This document shows positions 52,613-63,522 of a DNA stretch of 64,000 nt, one piece after another. The stretch's first letter is position 1. Every line of letters starts with the position of its first letter. Both the position numbers and the translations under genes were made by a program. The notes under the pieces are model-generated. The model searched no databases, was not told the DNA's origin, and worked only from the letters and a program-made list of their open reading frames with translations. This DNA comes from an uncultured Collinsella sp. (GTDB lineage: Bacteria > Actinomycetota > Coriobacteriia > Coriobacteriales > Coriobacteriaceae). The DNA lies in the NCBI GenBank assembly GCA_900545745.1, contig URAD01000004.1, positions 23,862 through 87,861 of the forward strand, given 5' to 3'.

Positions 52613-53656
52613 TTAGAGCTCGACGGTCACCGAAGCGGGATCCTCCCCCACCAGCTCGGCCAGCATGGGAAGTGCCACGGCGAGCGTCTCGCGAATCGTT
52701 CCGTTGTTGGAGAAACCGGCGGCAGCATGATGCCCGCCACCGCCAAAGTTGGCAGCAATCTCGGACACATCGAGGTCGCCCTTGGAGCGCAGGTTGCCAC
52801 GCACCTTGGTATCGCCCTCAATGCCCTTTAAGAACATGCAAACCTCGACGCCCATCACCGAACGCACCACATCGACCAGGCCGTCGCACTCGTCCGAGGT
52901 GACACCGCAGGCCTCAAGGTCGCTCTGGTAGGCATAGCTATACGCCACGCGCCCATGCGCGACCGTCTTAATGCGACCCATGACAATGGACTTGAGGTGC
53001 AAAAACTCAACGCGCATGCTCTGATAGACCTCGAGCGCAACGCGCGCCGGATCGGCACCGTGCGCCACCAGGCGCGAGGCCGCATGGAACGCGGCGGCAT
53101 CGGCGTTTTGGTACTGAAAACGGCCGGTATCGGTCACCAAGCCGCACAGCAAGCAGGTCGCGACGCCATCACGTGCGACAATGCCGCAATTGTCCAAGAA
53201 ACGGTCGATGATCATGGCGCAGGCCGCGGCATCGACGCGCCTCAGACTGAGCTCGGCAAACTCCTCGCGCGCCGGATGATGATCGAAGCACACCACATGC
53301 TTGGAGCGACGAAGCACCTCGGCAGAATTATTGAGGCGCTCGACGACCGGTACGTCCACCGAGATGAACAGGTCAGGATTGCCGGCGTACGCAGATGCCG
53401 GCACCAGGCGATCGGAGCCTTCCATAAAGCGGTAGATACGCGGAACCGGGTCATCGTCTGCCAGCAGCAGCGCAATGTCCTTGTTGGGGAAAAACTTCAT
53501 GAGCGAAAGGCCCAGACCCAATACGGAGCCCAAGGCGTCGCCATCGGGAGAAGTATGTCCCGAAATCGCAATGGAGGACGCACCCTCGATGAGCTCGAGG
53601 ATGCGTCGCTGAATATCTGCAGACTCGCACGAGGCGAGGTCGGCGGAATTAGTCAT
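52613..53656 (-). CDS. DHH phosphoesterase, NrnA-like (nano-RNase / pAp phosphatase)
   Basis: 347 residues. SSIAISGHTSPDGDALGSVL carries motif I, VVCFDHHPAREEFAEL motif III, and GGGGHHAAAGFSNNG the DHHA1 motif. NrnA degrades short RNAs and pAp. Start overlaps the rbfA stop by 8 bp. The infB-rbfA-nrnA-truB order is classical. Confidence 0.92.
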   Translation of the reverse strand: MTNSADLASCESADIQRRILELIEGASSIAISGHTSPDGDALGSVLGLGLSLMKFFPNKDIALLLADDDPVPRIYRFMEGSDRLVPASAYAGNPDLFISVDVPVVERLNNSAEVLRRSKHVVCFDHHPAREEFAELSLRRVDAAACAMIIDRFLDNCGIVARDGVATCLLCGLVTDTGRFQYQNADAAAFHAASRLVAHGADPARVALEVYQSMRVEFLHLKSIVMGRIKTVAHGRVAYSYAYQSDLEACGVTSDECDGLVDVVRSVMGVEVCMFLKGIEGDTKVRGNLRSKGDLDVSEIAANFGGGGHHAAAGFSNNGTIRETLAVALPMLAELVGEDPASVTVEL

Positions 53657-54059
53657 CTAAAGCTGCCTCCTGGGCGGCATCCGCTATCGGATAGCCGTCC
53701 TCGTCCTTTTCGATCGCAAGCGTGGCGGGAACGTTTTCCAGCGCACGCGTGATGCGCTCGGCCTCATCGGTCGAGCGATCGATGCGAAAATCGAGCTCGG
53801 GCGTGACGCGCCAATCGAGCGAGCGAGCCAACAGGCTGCGAATACGGCCCTTAGCGCTAGCGAGCGCCTCCATGACCTCGTCGTAGCGGCTCGCATCGCA
53901 CGACACGTACACGCGCGCGAACGAACGGTCCACCGCGACTTCGACCGCGGTCAAAGTAACCAGGTCGAGACGCGGATCGGAAACCTCAAAGAGCAGGATA
54001 TAACCGAGCTTCTCGCGAAGCTGCTCGCCCAGTCGGCGGGTTGCCTGCGTTTGCTTCAT
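53649..54059 (-). CDS. rbfA: Ribosome-binding factor A
   Basis: 136 residues. TRRLGEQLREKLGYILLFEVSDPRLDLVTLTAVEVAVDRSFARVYV matches the KH-like RbfA fold and SLDWRVTPELDFRIDRSTDEAERITRALENV the C-terminal part. A 30S maturation factor. Lies 11 bp after infB. Confidence 0.93.
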   Translation of the reverse strand: MKQTQATRRLGEQLREKLGYILLFEVSDPRLDLVTLTAVEVAVDRSFARVYVSCDASRYDEVMEALASAKGRIRSLLARSLDWRVTPELDFRIDRSTDEAERITRALENVPATLAIEKDEDGYPIADAAQEAALDD

Positions 54060-54070
54060 AGCGCTACCCC

Positions 54071-56785
54071 CTACTCGGTACGGGCAACCTGGTCGATACG
54101 GTAACCCTCGATCTGGTCACCGGGCTTGATGTCCTGGAAGTTCTCCAGGCCAATACCGCCCTCGGAACCGCTCTTGAGGCTCTTGGCCTCGTCCTTGTAG
54201 TGGCGCATCGAGGCGATCTTGCCGTTGAAGACCACGATGCCGTCGCGCACCAGACGCACGGAATCGGTCGCGGCGATCTCGCCCTCCTCGACGCGGACAC
54301 CGGCGGCGATACCGACTTTGGGCACCTTGAAGGTGTCCAGGACGGTCGCGGTACCCGTGGCGACCTCGACCTCGGTGGGCTTGAGCATGCCGATACGGGC
54401 GGCGTCGAGCTCCTCGAGGCACTTGTAGATGACGTCGTAGCAACGGATCTCGACGCCCTCGCGCTCGGCGGCGGAGCGAGCCTTACCGTCGGGACGGACG
54501 CCAAAGCCGATGATGATGGCGTTGGAGGCGTCGGCCAGGACGACGTCGGTCTCGTTGATGGCGCCAACGGCGGAGTGGATCGTGTTGATACGAACCTCGG
54601 ACTGATCCATCTTGTCGAGCGAGTCCTGAAGAGCTTCGATGGAACCCTGGACGTCGGCCTTGATGATCAGGTTGAGCTCCTTGACCTCGGCGTCGGCGAT
54701 GGTCTCGAAGAGGTTCTCGAGCGTGACGTGCTTGACGCGGCTCTGCTCCTCGATACGGGCCTTCAGCGAACGCTCGTCGGCCAGGGCGCGTGCCTCGCGC
54801 TCGTCCTCGAACACGCGGAACTCGTCGCCGGCGTTGGGCACGGACTGCAGGCCCAAAATCTCGACGGCGTCGGAGGGACCGGCCTCGGTGACGGCGCGGC
54901 CCTTGGGGTCGAGCATGGCGCGGACGCGGCCGTAGGTAAGGCCGGCGACCAGCGTATCGCCCACGTGCAGGGTACCGCGGGTCACGAGCACGGTAGCGAC
55001 CGAGCCGCGGCCCTTGTCGAGCTTGGCCTCGAGGACGTTGCCGGAGGCAAAGGTGTCCGGGTTGGCCTTGAGCTCGAGCACGTCGGCCTGGAGCAGCACG
55101 GTCTCCAGAAGTTCGTCGATACCGATCTTCTGCTTAGCCGAGATGTTGACGAACATGTTCTGTCCGCCCCACTCCTCGGGGATGACGCCGTACTCGGTGA
55201 GCTCCTGACGCACACGGTCGGGGTTGGCGCCCGGCTTATCGATCTTGTTGACGGCGACGACGATGGGTACGCCGGCGGCCTTGGCGTGGTTGATCGACTC
55301 GACGGTCTGGGGCATGACGCCGTCGTCGGCAGCCACGATCAGAATGACGATGTCGGTCACCTTGGCGCCACGGGCACGCATAGCCGTAAAGGTGGCGTGG
55401 CCCGGGGTATCGATGAAGGTGATCTTGCGGTCGTTGATCATGACCTGCGAAGCGCCGATGGCCTGCGTAATGCCGCCCGCCTCGCCGGCAGCAACGCCGG
55501 TGTGACGGATGGCGTCGAGCAGCGACGTCTTGCCATGGTCGACGTGGCCCATGACGGTGACGACCGGGGCGCGCGGCTTGAGGTCGGCGGGATCGTCGTA
55601 GAACGAGAAGGTGTTCTCCTCCTCGGGGGTGATGATCTTGATCTGACGGCCCAGGTCGTCGGCAACGAGCTCGACAAGGTCGTCGGACATGGACTGCGTC
55701 ATCGTGAGCGGAGTACCCAGCAGGAACAGGCGCTTGATGATGTCGTTGGCCGGAACGTCGAGCGCCTCGGCAAGTTCCTGAACGGTAACGCCCTGGGAGA
55801 CCTTGATGGCGTCGAGGTCCTCGGGGTTCACGCCCTGGGCCAGCGCCTCCTCTATCTTGCGCTCCTCCTGAGCCTTGGCAGCCTCGCGCTCGCGCTTCTC
55901 CTTGCGCTTCTTGCGGCGACCGGTGGACTCGCGAGAGGCCTCCTCGACGGCGGCACGAGCCTCCTCGAGCACCTTCTCGCGGCTGTACTCCTCGGCCTCG
56001 CGAGCCATGCGGCTGTAGTGGTCCTCTTCGTTGTTGTGACCGCCCTTGCGCTTCTTGCCCTTGCCCTGCTTGTCGGGGTTGGGGAAGTCCATGCCGGCAG
56101 CGACGTTGTTGCTGGCGTTGGTGCGATGGCTGTGCGGACGGCTCTCGGAGGCGTTGCGCTCGGAGTTGTTGTCGGAAGCGTTGCGATCGTTACGACGGCC
56201 ACCGCGGCGGTCGTTGTTGCCGCCACGACGGTTACCGCGCTCGGCGGCGCGCTCGGCCTTGGCCTTGTCCTCGGCGTCCTTCTTCTCCTTGAGCACGGTC
56301 TCCTGTGCGGCGATCTGGTCGAGCAGCGAACGGAAACGCGAACCGGAGTCGGAAGCGGGAACGGCGCGGCGCTGGGCCTCGCGGGCAGCCTCCTCCTTCT
56401 CGCGGGCAAGGCGCTCCTGCTCGGCCTTCTTCTTGGCCTCGGCCTCGGCGCGGGCAGCCTCCTCGGCAGCCTGGGCTGCAGCAAACTGGCGACGCTCCTC
56501 CTCGCGGGCCTTCTCGGCGGCGATGCGCTCGCGCTCGGCCTCGGCGGCGCGAGCGGCCTCCTCGGCGGCAGCCGCCTGCTCCTCGGCCTGCTTGGCGGCC
56601 TCGACTTCCTGGGCGCGGGCCTCGATCACCGAGGCGAGCTGCTTGCGGACCATGGCGACATAAGCGTCCTCCAAGGTGGAGGAAGCGGACTTAGCGGGAA
56701 TCTTCATATCGGCGAGATGACCCATCAGTTCCTTGGAGGTCATGCCGAACTCTTTGGCCAGGGTGGACACACGGACTTTTGCCAT
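54071..56785 (-). CDS. infB: Translation initiation factor IF-2
   Basis: 904 residues. The N-terminus has an IF2-N domain ([41 protein letters not shown]), then a long charged, Ala/Glu/Arg-rich low-complexity region (about 60-290). G domain: [50 protein letters not shown]. Domains II-IV follow, ending in [10 protein letters not shown]. The gap to nusA (56786-56876) holds no ylxR gene. Confidence 0.95.
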   Translation of the reverse strand: MAKVRVSTLAKEFGMTSKELMGHLADMKIPAKSASSTLEDAYVAMVRKQLASVIEARAQEVEAAKQAEEQAAAAEEAARAAEAERERIAAEKAREEERRQFAAAQAAEEAARAEAEAKKKAEQERLAREKEEAAREAQRRAVPASDSGSRFRSLLDQIAAQETVLKEKKDAEDKAKAERAAERGNRRGGNNDRRGGRRNDRNASDNNSERNASESRPHSHRTNASNNVAAGMDFPNPDKQGKGKKRKGGHNNEEDHYSRMAREAEEYSREKVLEEARAAVEEASRESTGRRKKRKEKREREAAKAQEERKIEEALAQGVNPEDLDAIKVSQGVTVQELAEALDVPANDIIKRLFLLGTPLTMTQSMSDDLVELVADDLGRQIKIITPEEENTFSFYDDPADLKPRAPVVTVMGHVDHGKTSLLDAIRHTGVAAGEAGGITQAIGASQVMINDRKITFIDTPGHATFTAMRARGAKVTDIVILIVAADDGVMPQTVESINHAKAAGVPIVVAVNKIDKPGANPDRVRQELTEYGVIPEEWGGQNMFVNISAKQKIGIDELLETVLLQADVLELKANPDTFASGNVLEAKLDKGRGSVATVLVTRGTLHVGDTLVAGLTYGRVRAMLDPKGRAVTEAGPSDAVEILGLQSVPNAGDEFRVFEDEREARALADERSLKARIEEQSRVKHVTLENLFETIADAEVKELNLIIKADVQGSIEALQDSLDKMDQSEVRINTIHSAVGAINETDVVLADASNAIIIGFGVRPDGKARSAAEREGVEIRCYDVIYKCLEELDAARIGMLKPTEVEVATGTATVLDTFKVPKVGIAAGVRVEEGEIAATDSVRLVRDGIVVFNGKIASMRHYKDEAKSLKSGSEGGIGLENFQDIKPGDQIEGYRIDQVARTE

Positions 56786-56876
56786 ATGACTTCACCTACC
56801 CTTTCTGGCACCTTGGGTGCCTAGAGACTGAACGAGCGTGGGAGACGCGCCGGGACCCGCCCGGCGCAAGCGCGCG

Positions 56877-58124
56877 CTAGATCAGGTCCTCCGCATCATC
56901 GAAGGCGTCGGTGTCGTGGACACCGCAGAATCGGGAGCCGGGACGAGCCTGGTTGCGGCACTGGATGCCGTCCTCGGACACGTACTCGCAGCGGCGGACG
57001 TCCTCGTCCTCCTCGTCACCGATCAGGTCGGCGGCGGGCTCCTCGTGAACGGGAACGTTCTTGAGGATGTCGGCGGCAAGCGTCTCGGACTTGATGTCGA
57101 TGTGCCAGCCGGTCAGGCGCGCGGCGAGGCGGGCGTTCTGGCCCTCCTTGCCGATGGCGAGGGACAACTGGTCGTCGGGCACGATGACGCCGGCGTAGGC
57201 CTTCTCCTCGTCGATGAGGACGCGGGTGACCTTAGCGGGCGACAGGGCGTTGGCGACGTAGACGGCAGGATCGGCATCCCACAGGATGACGTCGACGCGC
57301 TCGCCACGGAGCTCGCCCACGACAGCGCGGACACGGCTGCCCTTGGGGCCGACGCAGGCGCCCACGGGATCCAAACGGTCGTCGAGCGAGTGAACGGCGA
57401 CCTTGGAGCGCTGGCCGGGCTCGCGGGCGATCGACTTGATCTGGACGGTGCCCTCATAGATCTCGGGCACCTCCTGCTCAAACAGACGACGCATGAGCTC
57501 GGGGTGGGTACGGGAGATGACAATCGGCGGACGGCTGTGCTCGCCACGAACCGGCTGCAGGTTGGAGTTGGGGTCGCGAACGTCGATGATCACGGCCTTG
57601 ATGTGCTGGTTGTGCAGGTAGCGCTCGCCCATCGGACGCTCGTTGCGCTCGTTCTCGTAACGGCGCTGGTCGAAGTGTGGAAGCTCGGCCTCGACGCCCT
57701 CGCGAATCTTGACGATCGTGAAGTCGGGCGTGGACTGCAGCACGGTACCGCTGATGAGGTCACCGATGCGGCCGGAGAACTCCTCGTAGATCTGCTCGCG
57801 GGCGGAGTTGCGCACGATGGCGTTGATCTCGGCCTTGGCGTGCTGGGCGGCGATGCGGCTCGTGTTCTTGGGGGTGACGTCGATCTCCTCGAACTCGGTG
57901 AAGTTGCCCTCCTCGTCCATGGAATCGTCGATCGGCTCCAGGCGGTAGACGTAGATCTTGCCGGTGGTGCGGTCGATGGTCACCTTGGCGCCCCACTCAA
58001 GATGCAGGATCTCGGCATAGCTCTTGGCGAGCGACTGCTCCAGGCGGTCGATCAGGTAGAGCTGGTCGATGTGCTTCTCCTGGCAAAGCTCCATCAGGGC
58101 GGACATCATGTCGGATGCTGCCAT
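56877..58124 (-). CDS. nusA: Transcription termination/antitermination factor NusA with C-terminal Cys/His extension
   Basis: 415 residues. N-terminal RNAP-binding domain, S1 region ([19 protein letters not shown]), KH1/KH2 with [32 protein letters not shown] and [26 protein letters not shown]. Unusual C-terminus: after the KH region an acidic linker leads to Cys379, Cys389, Cys400 and His403 ([21 protein letters not shown]), a C-X9-C-X10-C-X2-H zinc-type motif. The linker and tail are acidic. Starts 1 bp past the rimP stop. Confidence 0.93.
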   Translation of the reverse strand: MAASDMMSALMELCQEKHIDQLYLIDRLEQSLAKSYAEILHLEWGAKVTIDRTTGKIYVYRLEPIDDSMDEEGNFTEFEEIDVTPKNTSRIAAQHAKAEINAIVRNSAREQIYEEFSGRIGDLISGTVLQSTPDFTIVKIREGVEAELPHFDQRRYENERNERPMGERYLHNQHIKAVIIDVRDPNSNLQPVRGEHSRPPIVISRTHPELMRRLFEQEVPEIYEGTVQIKSIAREPGQRSKVAVHSLDDRLDPVGACVGPKGSRVRAVVGELRGERVDVILWDADPAVYVANALSPAKVTRVLIDEEKAYAGVIVPDDQLSLAIGKEGQNARLAARLTGWHIDIKSETLAADILKNVPVHEEPAADLIGDEEDEDVRRCEYVSEDGIQCRNQARPGSRFCGVHDTDAFDDAEDLI

Positions 58125-58125
58125 C

Positions 58126-58620
58126 TTACTTTCCTTCCTTCGCGGGCTTGAAGTCGTAGGTGGGCTTCAACTTGCACTTTTTAACATCAGAGAAATCGAG
58201 GGTAACGGACTCGCCGCCCTCGAGCTCAAGGGTCACGTTCGTCTCGGTGGCGGCGGCAATCTTGCCGGCGTACTTGCGACGACCCTCGGTGGCGGTGGAG
58301 GTGAGCTCGCAGTTCTCGCCCACAAAGCGGGCAAAGTCGCACGGGCGGCGTAGCGGGCGCGCCATGCCCGGGCTCGACACCTCGAGCGTATAGCTCGAAG
58401 AGATGGGGTCGAGCTCCTCAATTACATCGCCGACCCACTTGGTGTTGGCCGTGACATCGTTGAGCGACAGGCTCTGACCCTCGGCACCCTCGATACGCAC
58501 GCGCACGCAGGGGGCCTTGGTGGCACCCACGAGCTCGACGTCGACGATGTCGATATCGTGCTGGGGAGCGACGGCCTCGAGCGCGTCGATGATCGCCTGC
58601 TCGGTCTTGGTCTTGACCAT
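58126..58620 (-). CDS. rimP: Ribosome maturation factor RimP
   Basis: 164 residues. VDVELVGATKAPCVRVRIEGAEG, LEVSSPGMARPLRRPCDFARFVGENCEL and TLELEGGESVTLDFSDVKKCKLKP match RimP; 30S assembly. Start MVKTKTEQ was chosen because GGAGG lies 7 nt upstream. Heads the rimP-nusA-infB unit, preceded by the leader terminator and promoter described separately. Confidence 0.92.
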   Translation of the reverse strand: MVKTKTEQAIIDALEAVAPQHDIDIVDVELVGATKAPCVRVRIEGAEGQSLSLNDVTANTKWVGDVIEELDPISSSYTLEVSSPGMARPLRRPCDFARFVGENCELTSTATEGRRKYAGKIAAATETNVTLELEGGESVTLDFSDVKKCKLKPTYDFKPAKEGK

Positions 58621-58640
58621 TGCGGCACCTCCATCCATAC

Positions 58641-58672
58641 AAAAAAGAAGCGGGGCCGAAACCCCACTTCTT
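58641..58672 (-). terminator. Leader terminator/attenuator before rimP
   Basis: A GC-rich hairpin (AAGAAGCGGGG with complementary arm around CCGAAA-type loop, 58645-58672) followed by T6 at 58641-58646 on the minus strand, only about 20 nt before the rimP ATG. Position inside the leader, after the promoter at 58699-58727, suggests attenuation. Confidence 0.72.
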
Positions 58673-58698
58673 TCAATTACAACTTCATTAGCAAGCAA

Positions 58699-58727
58699 AC
58701 TATACCAATAGCTGCGGAAACGTGCAA
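58699..58727 (-). promoter_or_regulatory. Promoter of the rimP-nusA-infB operon
   Basis: TTGCAC (58722-58727) and TATAGT (58699-58704) with a 17-bp spacer on the minus strand. The predicted start near 58692 gives a leader of about 70 nt with the terminator hairpin inside it. Confidence 0.75.
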
Positions 58728-58814
58728 GCACAGTACGAATCTGCAGGTCAGCGTGCGCACAGCTTCTCCACAAGAATAGGACAATTGACCGCAGACACCC
58801 AGACAGGCGGCTGC

Positions 58815-58849
58815 AAAAACGAGGGACGACCCAACCGGATCGTCCCTCG
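58815..58849 (-). terminator. Intrinsic terminator after leuS
   Basis: CGAGGGACGA (58820-58829) pairs with TCGTCCCTCG (58840-58849) and T5 follows on the minus strand at 58815-58819. It separates leuS from the rimP operon promoter. Confidence 0.8.
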
Positions 58850-58879
58850 TCTTAAACGCGTCAACTATGCGAGCTGTAT

Positions 58880-61456
58880 TTACTTAACCACCAGGTTGAC
58901 CAGCTTGCCGGGCACGCAGATGGCCTTGACGACCGTCTTGCCCTCGAGCCACTTGGCAACGGCTTCCTCAGCGGCAGCCCGCATCTCCTCGTTGGAGGCG
59001 TCGCGGGCCACGTCGACGCGGCCGCGAACCTTGCCGAGCACCTGTACGACGATCTGCACCGTGTCCTCGATGGACTCGGCCAAGTCGAACTCGGGCCAGG
59101 CGGCGGTGTAGGCGTTGCCCTCGCAGCCGAGCGCCTCGTGCCACAGCTCGTCGGCCCAGAACGGGCAGATGGGGGCAAGGACGCTCACGATATCCTTAGC
59201 CACGCCGTAGCACAGCGCCTTGTCGCGGACGGCACCCTCGGTGGCGTTGAGGTAGGCGCTCGCCGCGTTGACGAGCTCCATGACGGCCGAGATCGCGGTG
59301 TTGAACTGGCCGCGATCGAAGTCCTCGGTGCACTTGGCGATGGTGCGGTGACGCTCGCGATAGAGCTTCATCGCGACCTCGTCGAGCGCGGACTTGTCGA
59401 AGGCCACGTTGGCATCGCTGGACTGGACGAGCTGCCAAACGATACGCCAGGCGCGCTTGATGAAGCGGTTGGCGCCCTCAACGGCCTTGGGATCCCAGTC
59501 GAAGTCCTTCTCGGGCGGAGCGATAAACAGGATCGCCAAACGCATGGTGTCGGCGCCGTAGGGTTCGATGACCGAGCTCGGGGGCACGACGTTGCCCTTG
59601 GACTTGGACATGGTGTCGCCGTTCTCATCCTTGACCATGCCCTGGCACAGCAGGTTGGTGAAGGGCTCGTCCACACTCAGCAGGCCCAGGTCGCGCAGTG
59701 CCTTGGTAAAGAAGCGGCTGTAGAGCAGGTGCAGAATGGCGTGCTCGATGCCGCCGATGTAGTTATCGACGGGCATCCAACGGTCGGCGGCCTCGCGGGA
59801 GAAGGGCAGCTCGGTGTTGTGCGGATCGGTATAGCGCAGGTAATACCAGCTGGAGCAGGTAAAGGTGTCCATGGTATCGGTCTCGCGCTTGGCCGGGCGG
59901 CCGCAGACCGGGCAGGTGGTCTCGTAGAACTCCTTGCACTCGGCAAGGGTCTCGCCAGCGCCCAGGTCCAGGTTCTCGGGCAGCGTCACCGGCAGCTGAT
60001 CCTCAGGCACGGGCACAATGCCGCAATGCTCGCAGTGGATGGCCGGGATGGGGTTGCCCCAATAGCGCTGGCGGCTGATGAGCCAGTCGCGCAGGCGGAA
60101 CTCGACCTTACGACGACCGCAGCCCATGGCCTCGAGGTCGGCCACGATGGCAGCCTCGCCCTCGGAGTGCTTGCCGCCGCGCATACCGGTGTACTTGCCG
60201 GACTGGACGAGCGTGCCCTCGGCAGCGTGGGCGCAATCCCAGTCGACGGTCTCGGCATGGAAGGTATCGATGGTCTCGCCGCTGGCCTCGACGGCAGCGC
60301 GATCGTCATCGTCCAGGATGATCGGCACGATCGGCAGGTCGTACTTACGGGCAAACTCAAAGTCGCGCTGGTCGCCACAGGGAACGGCCATAACGGCGCC
60401 GGTGCCGTAGTCGGCAACGACATAATCGGCAACCCACACGGGGACCTTCTCGCCGTTGACGGGGTTTACCACATAGCGGCCCGTGAAGGCACCGTGCTTC
60501 TCGAGGGTGCCCTGGGCACGCTCGACGGCAGAGATGTGCTTGGAGTCCTCGACGATCTTGGTGACGGCCTCCTCGTACTCCGTGCCCTCGACGAGCTCGT
60601 GCAGGCCGGCGTACTCGGGAGCCAGGACAAAGAAGGAAACGCCAAAAAGGGTATCGGCACGCGTGGTGAAGACGGTGATCTTGCCCTCGTCGCCCTCGAT
60701 AGGCTCGCCGTCCTTGTCGCACAGGGTAAAGTCGACCTCGGCGCCCTCGGAGCGACCGATCCAGTTGGCCTGCATCTGCTTGACGCGCTCAGGCCAGCCG
60801 GGGAGCTTCTCCAAGTCGTCGAGCAGCTCCTGAGAGTACTCGGTAATCTTGTAGTACCACTGCTCAAGGTCGCGCTTCTCGGGCTCGGTGCCGCAGCGCC
60901 AGCACTTGCCCTCGGTGACCTGCTCGTTGGCCAGAACGGTCTTGCAGGTGGGGCACCAGTTGACCGGGTTCTTCTTGCGATAGACCAGGCCCTTTTCCCA
61001 CAGCTTCTCAAAGATCCACTGACCCCAGCGGTAGTAGTCGGGGCTGCAGGTCTTGACCATGCGATCCAGATCGTAGGAGAAGCCCATGCGCTTCATCGTG
61101 GCGAGCGCCTGGTCCATGTTCTTATACGTCCAGGCGGCAGCCTGCGTGTTGTGCTTGATGGCGGCGTTCTCGGCAGGCAGGCCAAAGGCGTCAAAGCCGA
61201 TGGGGTGCAGCACGTCGTAGCCGCGCATGCGGGCCTGACGGGCCATGGCATCGCCGATGGTATAGTTGCGTGCGTGGCCCATATGCAGGTCGCCCGACGG
61301 ATACGGGAACATCTCGAGCACGTACTTCTTGGGCTTGCTGTCGTCGGTGTCGACGGCAAAGAGGTTGGAGTCCTCCCAGGCCTTCATCCACCGGGACTCG
61401 ATGGCCTGCGCGTCGTAGGCAGGGATCTCGTCCTTATGATCTGTGCAATCGCACAT
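58880..61456 (-). CDS. leuS: Leucine-tRNA ligase
   Basis: 858 residues, class I synthetase with editing CP1. [28 protein letters not shown] is the HIGH region, [10 protein letters not shown] the [25 protein letters not shown] and [33 protein letters not shown] the zinc region (approximate). Start MCDCTDHK has AAGGAG upstream. A long hairpin precedes the gene; no T-box elements were seen. Confidence 0.95.
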   Translation of the reverse strand: MCDCTDHKDEIPAYDAQAIESRWMKAWEDSNLFAVDTDDSKPKKYVLEMFPYPSGDLHMGHARNYTIGDAMARQARMRGYDVLHPIGFDAFGLPAENAAIKHNTQAAAWTYKNMDQALATMKRMGFSYDLDRMVKTCSPDYYRWGQWIFEKLWEKGLVYRKKNPVNWCPTCKTVLANEQVTEGKCWRCGTEPEKRDLEQWYYKITEYSQELLDDLEKLPGWPERVKQMQANWIGRSEGAEVDFTLCDKDGEPIEGDEGKITVFTTRADTLFGVSFFVLAPEYAGLHELVEGTEYEEAVTKIVEDSKHISAVERAQGTLEKHGAFTGRYVVNPVNGEKVPVWVADYVVADYGTGAVMAVPCGDQRDFEFARKYDLPIVPIILDDDDRAAVEASGETIDTFHAETVDWDCAHAAEGTLVQSGKYTGMRGGKHSEGEAAIVADLEAMGCGRRKVEFRLRDWLISRQRYWGNPIPAIHCEHCGIVPVPEDQLPVTLPENLDLGAGETLAECKEFYETTCPVCGRPAKRETDTMDTFTCSSWYYLRYTDPHNTELPFSREAADRWMPVDNYIGGIEHAILHLLYSRFFTKALRDLGLLSVDEPFTNLLCQGMVKDENGDTMSKSKGNVVPPSSVIEPYGADTMRLAILFIAPPEKDFDWDPKAVEGANRFIKRAWRIVWQLVQSSDANVAFDKSALDEVAMKLYRERHRTIAKCTEDFDRGQFNTAISAVMELVNAASAYLNATEGAVRDKALCYGVAKDIVSVLAPICPFWADELWHEALGCEGNAYTAAWPEFDLAESIEDTVQIVVQVLGKVRGRVDVARDASNEEMRAAAEEAVAKWLEGKTVVKAICVPGKLVNLVVK

Positions 61457-61479
61457 ATCAGCTCCTTTAATCTTAGCTG

Positions 61480-61598
61480 GGGTCGGGCGGCTTGGCTTTA
61501 TTCGCTACTGCGGACAGTCCTGCGCAAGACGAAGAGCACATTAAGTCCTCTTCTTTGCGTGCGGAACTTGTAGCGAACAAAGCCAAGCCGCCCGACCC
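61480..61598 (-). other. Long hairpin in the leuS leader
   Basis: Two 29-bp arms (61480-61508 and 61570-61598) are complementary except one position, which is a G-U pair in the minus-strand RNA and a mismatch in the plus strand. The 61-nt loop contains a further pairing (GAAGAG with CTCTTC). No T-run follows, so it is not an ordinary terminator. It sits 24 bp upstream of leuS. Confidence 0.7.
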
Positions 61599-61632
61599 TA
61601 AGGTTAACTTGACTGATGATAGCAAATACGAC

Positions 61633-61667
61633 AAGCGAGATGCCTGCGACTTGCGGGCATCTCGCTT
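61633..61667 (-). terminator. Hairpin, probable guaB terminator
   Basis: A 12-bp stem (AAGCGAGATGCC with its complement) around a short loop, in the guaB-leuS gap. T-runs are modest on both strands. It could stop the guaB transcript before the leuS promoter. Confidence 0.55.
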
Positions 61668-61719
61668 TATCTAAATAACGTGGTTTTGAATCAACCACTA
61701 ATTGTCACCCGCCCAAGCA

Positions 61720-61826
61720 TGGTCGGGTTTTCCAAGTGCCGCAGATTGCCGTGAAAGAGGAGCGACGCGTACTTTGGTACGCGAGCGACGGTTTGAACGG
61801 CAAGGTGCGGTGCTTGGGAAAGCCGC
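61720..61826 (-). other. Large imperfect hairpin directly after guaB
   Basis: Outer arms CCAAGTGCCGCAGATTGCCG (61732-61751) and its imperfect complement near 61798-61817, with an inner perfect GCGTAC/GTACGC stem (61767-61772 with 61777-61782) around TTTG. It starts right after the guaB stop. No protein is supported here. Confidence 0.6.
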
Positions 61827-63338
61827 TTATCGATAGGAAACGCTCTGCTGGGAATCCTTGACGACTACGTCGTGGGCGCCACCTTCGACGATCGAGGTCG
61901 AGCTGACCAGCGTTAGGCGTGCCTTTTCCTGGAGCTCGGGGATCGAGAGGGCGCCGCAGTTGCACATCGTTGACTTGACCTTGTAGAGCGTGCCGCCCAC
62001 GCCGTCCTTGAGGGAACCGGCGTAGGGAACGTAGGAGTCGACGCCCTCGACGAAGCTAAGCTTCGCGGCGCCGCCCAGGTCGTAGCGCTGCCAGTTGCGA
62101 GCACGCGCAGAACCCTCGCCCCAGTACTCCTTCATGTACTGACCGTTCACGTTGACGCGCTCGGTCGGGCTCTCGTCAAAGCGGGCGAAGTAACGACCCA
62201 GCATCATAAAGTCTGCACCCATGGCAAGGGCGAGCGTCATGTGGTAGTCGTAGACGATGCCGCCGTCGGAGCACACGGGCACGTAGACGCCGGTCTCCTC
62301 GTAGTACTCGTCACGGGCGCGGCAGACGTCGATCAGCGCGGTGGCCTGGCCACGGCCGATGCCCTTGGTCTCGCGGGTGATGCAGATGGAGCCGCCGCCG
62401 ATTCCGACCTTGATGAAGTCGGCACCGCAGTCGGCCAGGAAGCGGAAGCCCTCGGCGTCGACGACGTTACCGGCACCGACCTTGACGTCCTCGCCATAAT
62501 TGGCGCGGATCCACTCGATGGTGCGCTTCTGCCACTCGCTGAAGCCCTCGGAAGAGTCGATGCACAGGACGTCGGCACCGGCCTCGATGAGCAGCGGCAC
62601 GCGCTCGGCATAGTCGCGGGTGTTGATACCGGCACCAACCATGTAGCGCTTGTCGTTATCGAGCAGCTCGTTGGGGTTGGTCTTGTGGCTGTCGTAGTCC
62701 TTGCGGAAGACAATGCCCATGAGGTGATCGTTGTCGTCAACGATGGGCAGGGCGTTGAGCTTGTTGTCCCAGATGACGTCGTTGGCAACCTTGAGGCTGA
62801 TGTTCTTGTCACCCACGATGAGCTGCTCACGCGGGGTCATGAACTCGGAGACCTTCGTCTGGTGGTCATCGCGACTGGGGCGATAGTCACGGCTGGTGAC
62901 GATGCCCAGGAGCTTACCCTTGGGAGTGCCGTCGTCGGTGACCGGCATGGTGGAGTGACCGGTCTTCTCCTTGAGCTCGATGACCTGCTCCATGGTCATG
63001 TCGGGGGTCAGCGTGGAATCGGACTGAACGAAGCCGGCCTTGTGATCCTTGACGGCCTTGACCATAGCGGCCTCGGACTCGGCACTCTGAGAACCGTAAA
63101 TGAAGGACAGGCCACCCTCGGTAGCGAGCGCGACACCCATATCGACGCCCGAGACGGACTGCATGATGGCGGAAACCATGGGGATGTTCAGGGTGATTGC
63201 CGGCTTCTCACCGCGCTTAAAGCGGGTTAGCGGCGTCTTAAGAGAGACGTTGTTGGGGATGCACTGCGAGGACGAGTAACCAGGGACCAGCAGATACTCC
63301 GAAAACGTGTGGGACTCACCGGGAAAGAACGTAGCCAT
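61827..63338 (-). CDS. guaB: IMP dehydrogenase
   Basis: 503 residues, rate-limiting step of guanine nucleotide synthesis. CBS-containing insert (about 100-220: [26 protein letters not shown]), [62 protein letters not shown] with the catalytic Cys, and [29 protein letters not shown]. The Cys loop reads [18 protein letters not shown], differing from the usual GPGSICTTR.V.GVG.PQ. AAGGAGAAAC precedes ATG. Confidence 0.92.
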   Translation of the reverse strand: MATFFPGESHTFSEYLLVPGYSSSQCIPNNVSLKTPLTRFKRGEKPAITLNIPMVSAIMQSVSGVDMGVALATEGGLSFIYGSQSAESEAAMVKAVKDHKAGFVQSDSTLTPDMTMEQVIELKEKTGHSTMPVTDDGTPKGKLLGIVTSRDYRPSRDDHQTKVSEFMTPREQLIVGDKNISLKVANDVIWDNKLNALPIVDDNDHLMGIVFRKDYDSHKTNPNELLDNDKRYMVGAGINTRDYAERVPLLIEAGADVLCIDSSEGFSEWQKRTIEWIRANYGEDVKVGAGNVVDAEGFRFLADCGADFIKVGIGGGSICITRETKGIGRGQATALIDVCRARDEYYEETGVYVPVCSDGGIVYDYHMTLALAMGADFMMLGRYFARFDESPTERVNVNGQYMKEYWGEGSARARNWQRYDLGGAAKLSFVEGVDSYVPYAGSLKDGVGGTLYKVKSTMCNCGALSIPELQEKARLTLVSSTSIVEGGAHDVVVKDSQQSVSYR

Positions 63339-63522
63339 GTTTCTCCTTTTTCCATGCGACCGGTCGGCTGCAGGCCTCGTAGGACCCAGCCCAACCTTGG
63401 GCGCCCAATACTGGGGAAGTATCTTAACGCACTTTGACTGCTACAATGCATGATTTAAGAAGAGCACACGAGGGTTTGACGCAGGCTTTGCGTTTGCCCA
63501 GCAAACACTTTAGCGGGAAGAC

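Noticed and set aside
61498..61698. 66-codon minus-strand ORF upstream of leuS
   Set aside because: Overlaps the long hairpin arms and has no ribosome site; its product resembles no known protein.
61457..61700. Possible T-box for leuS
   Set aside because: No GGGTGG-type T-box bulge, no CTN specifier in a stem I, and the hairpin is not a terminator.
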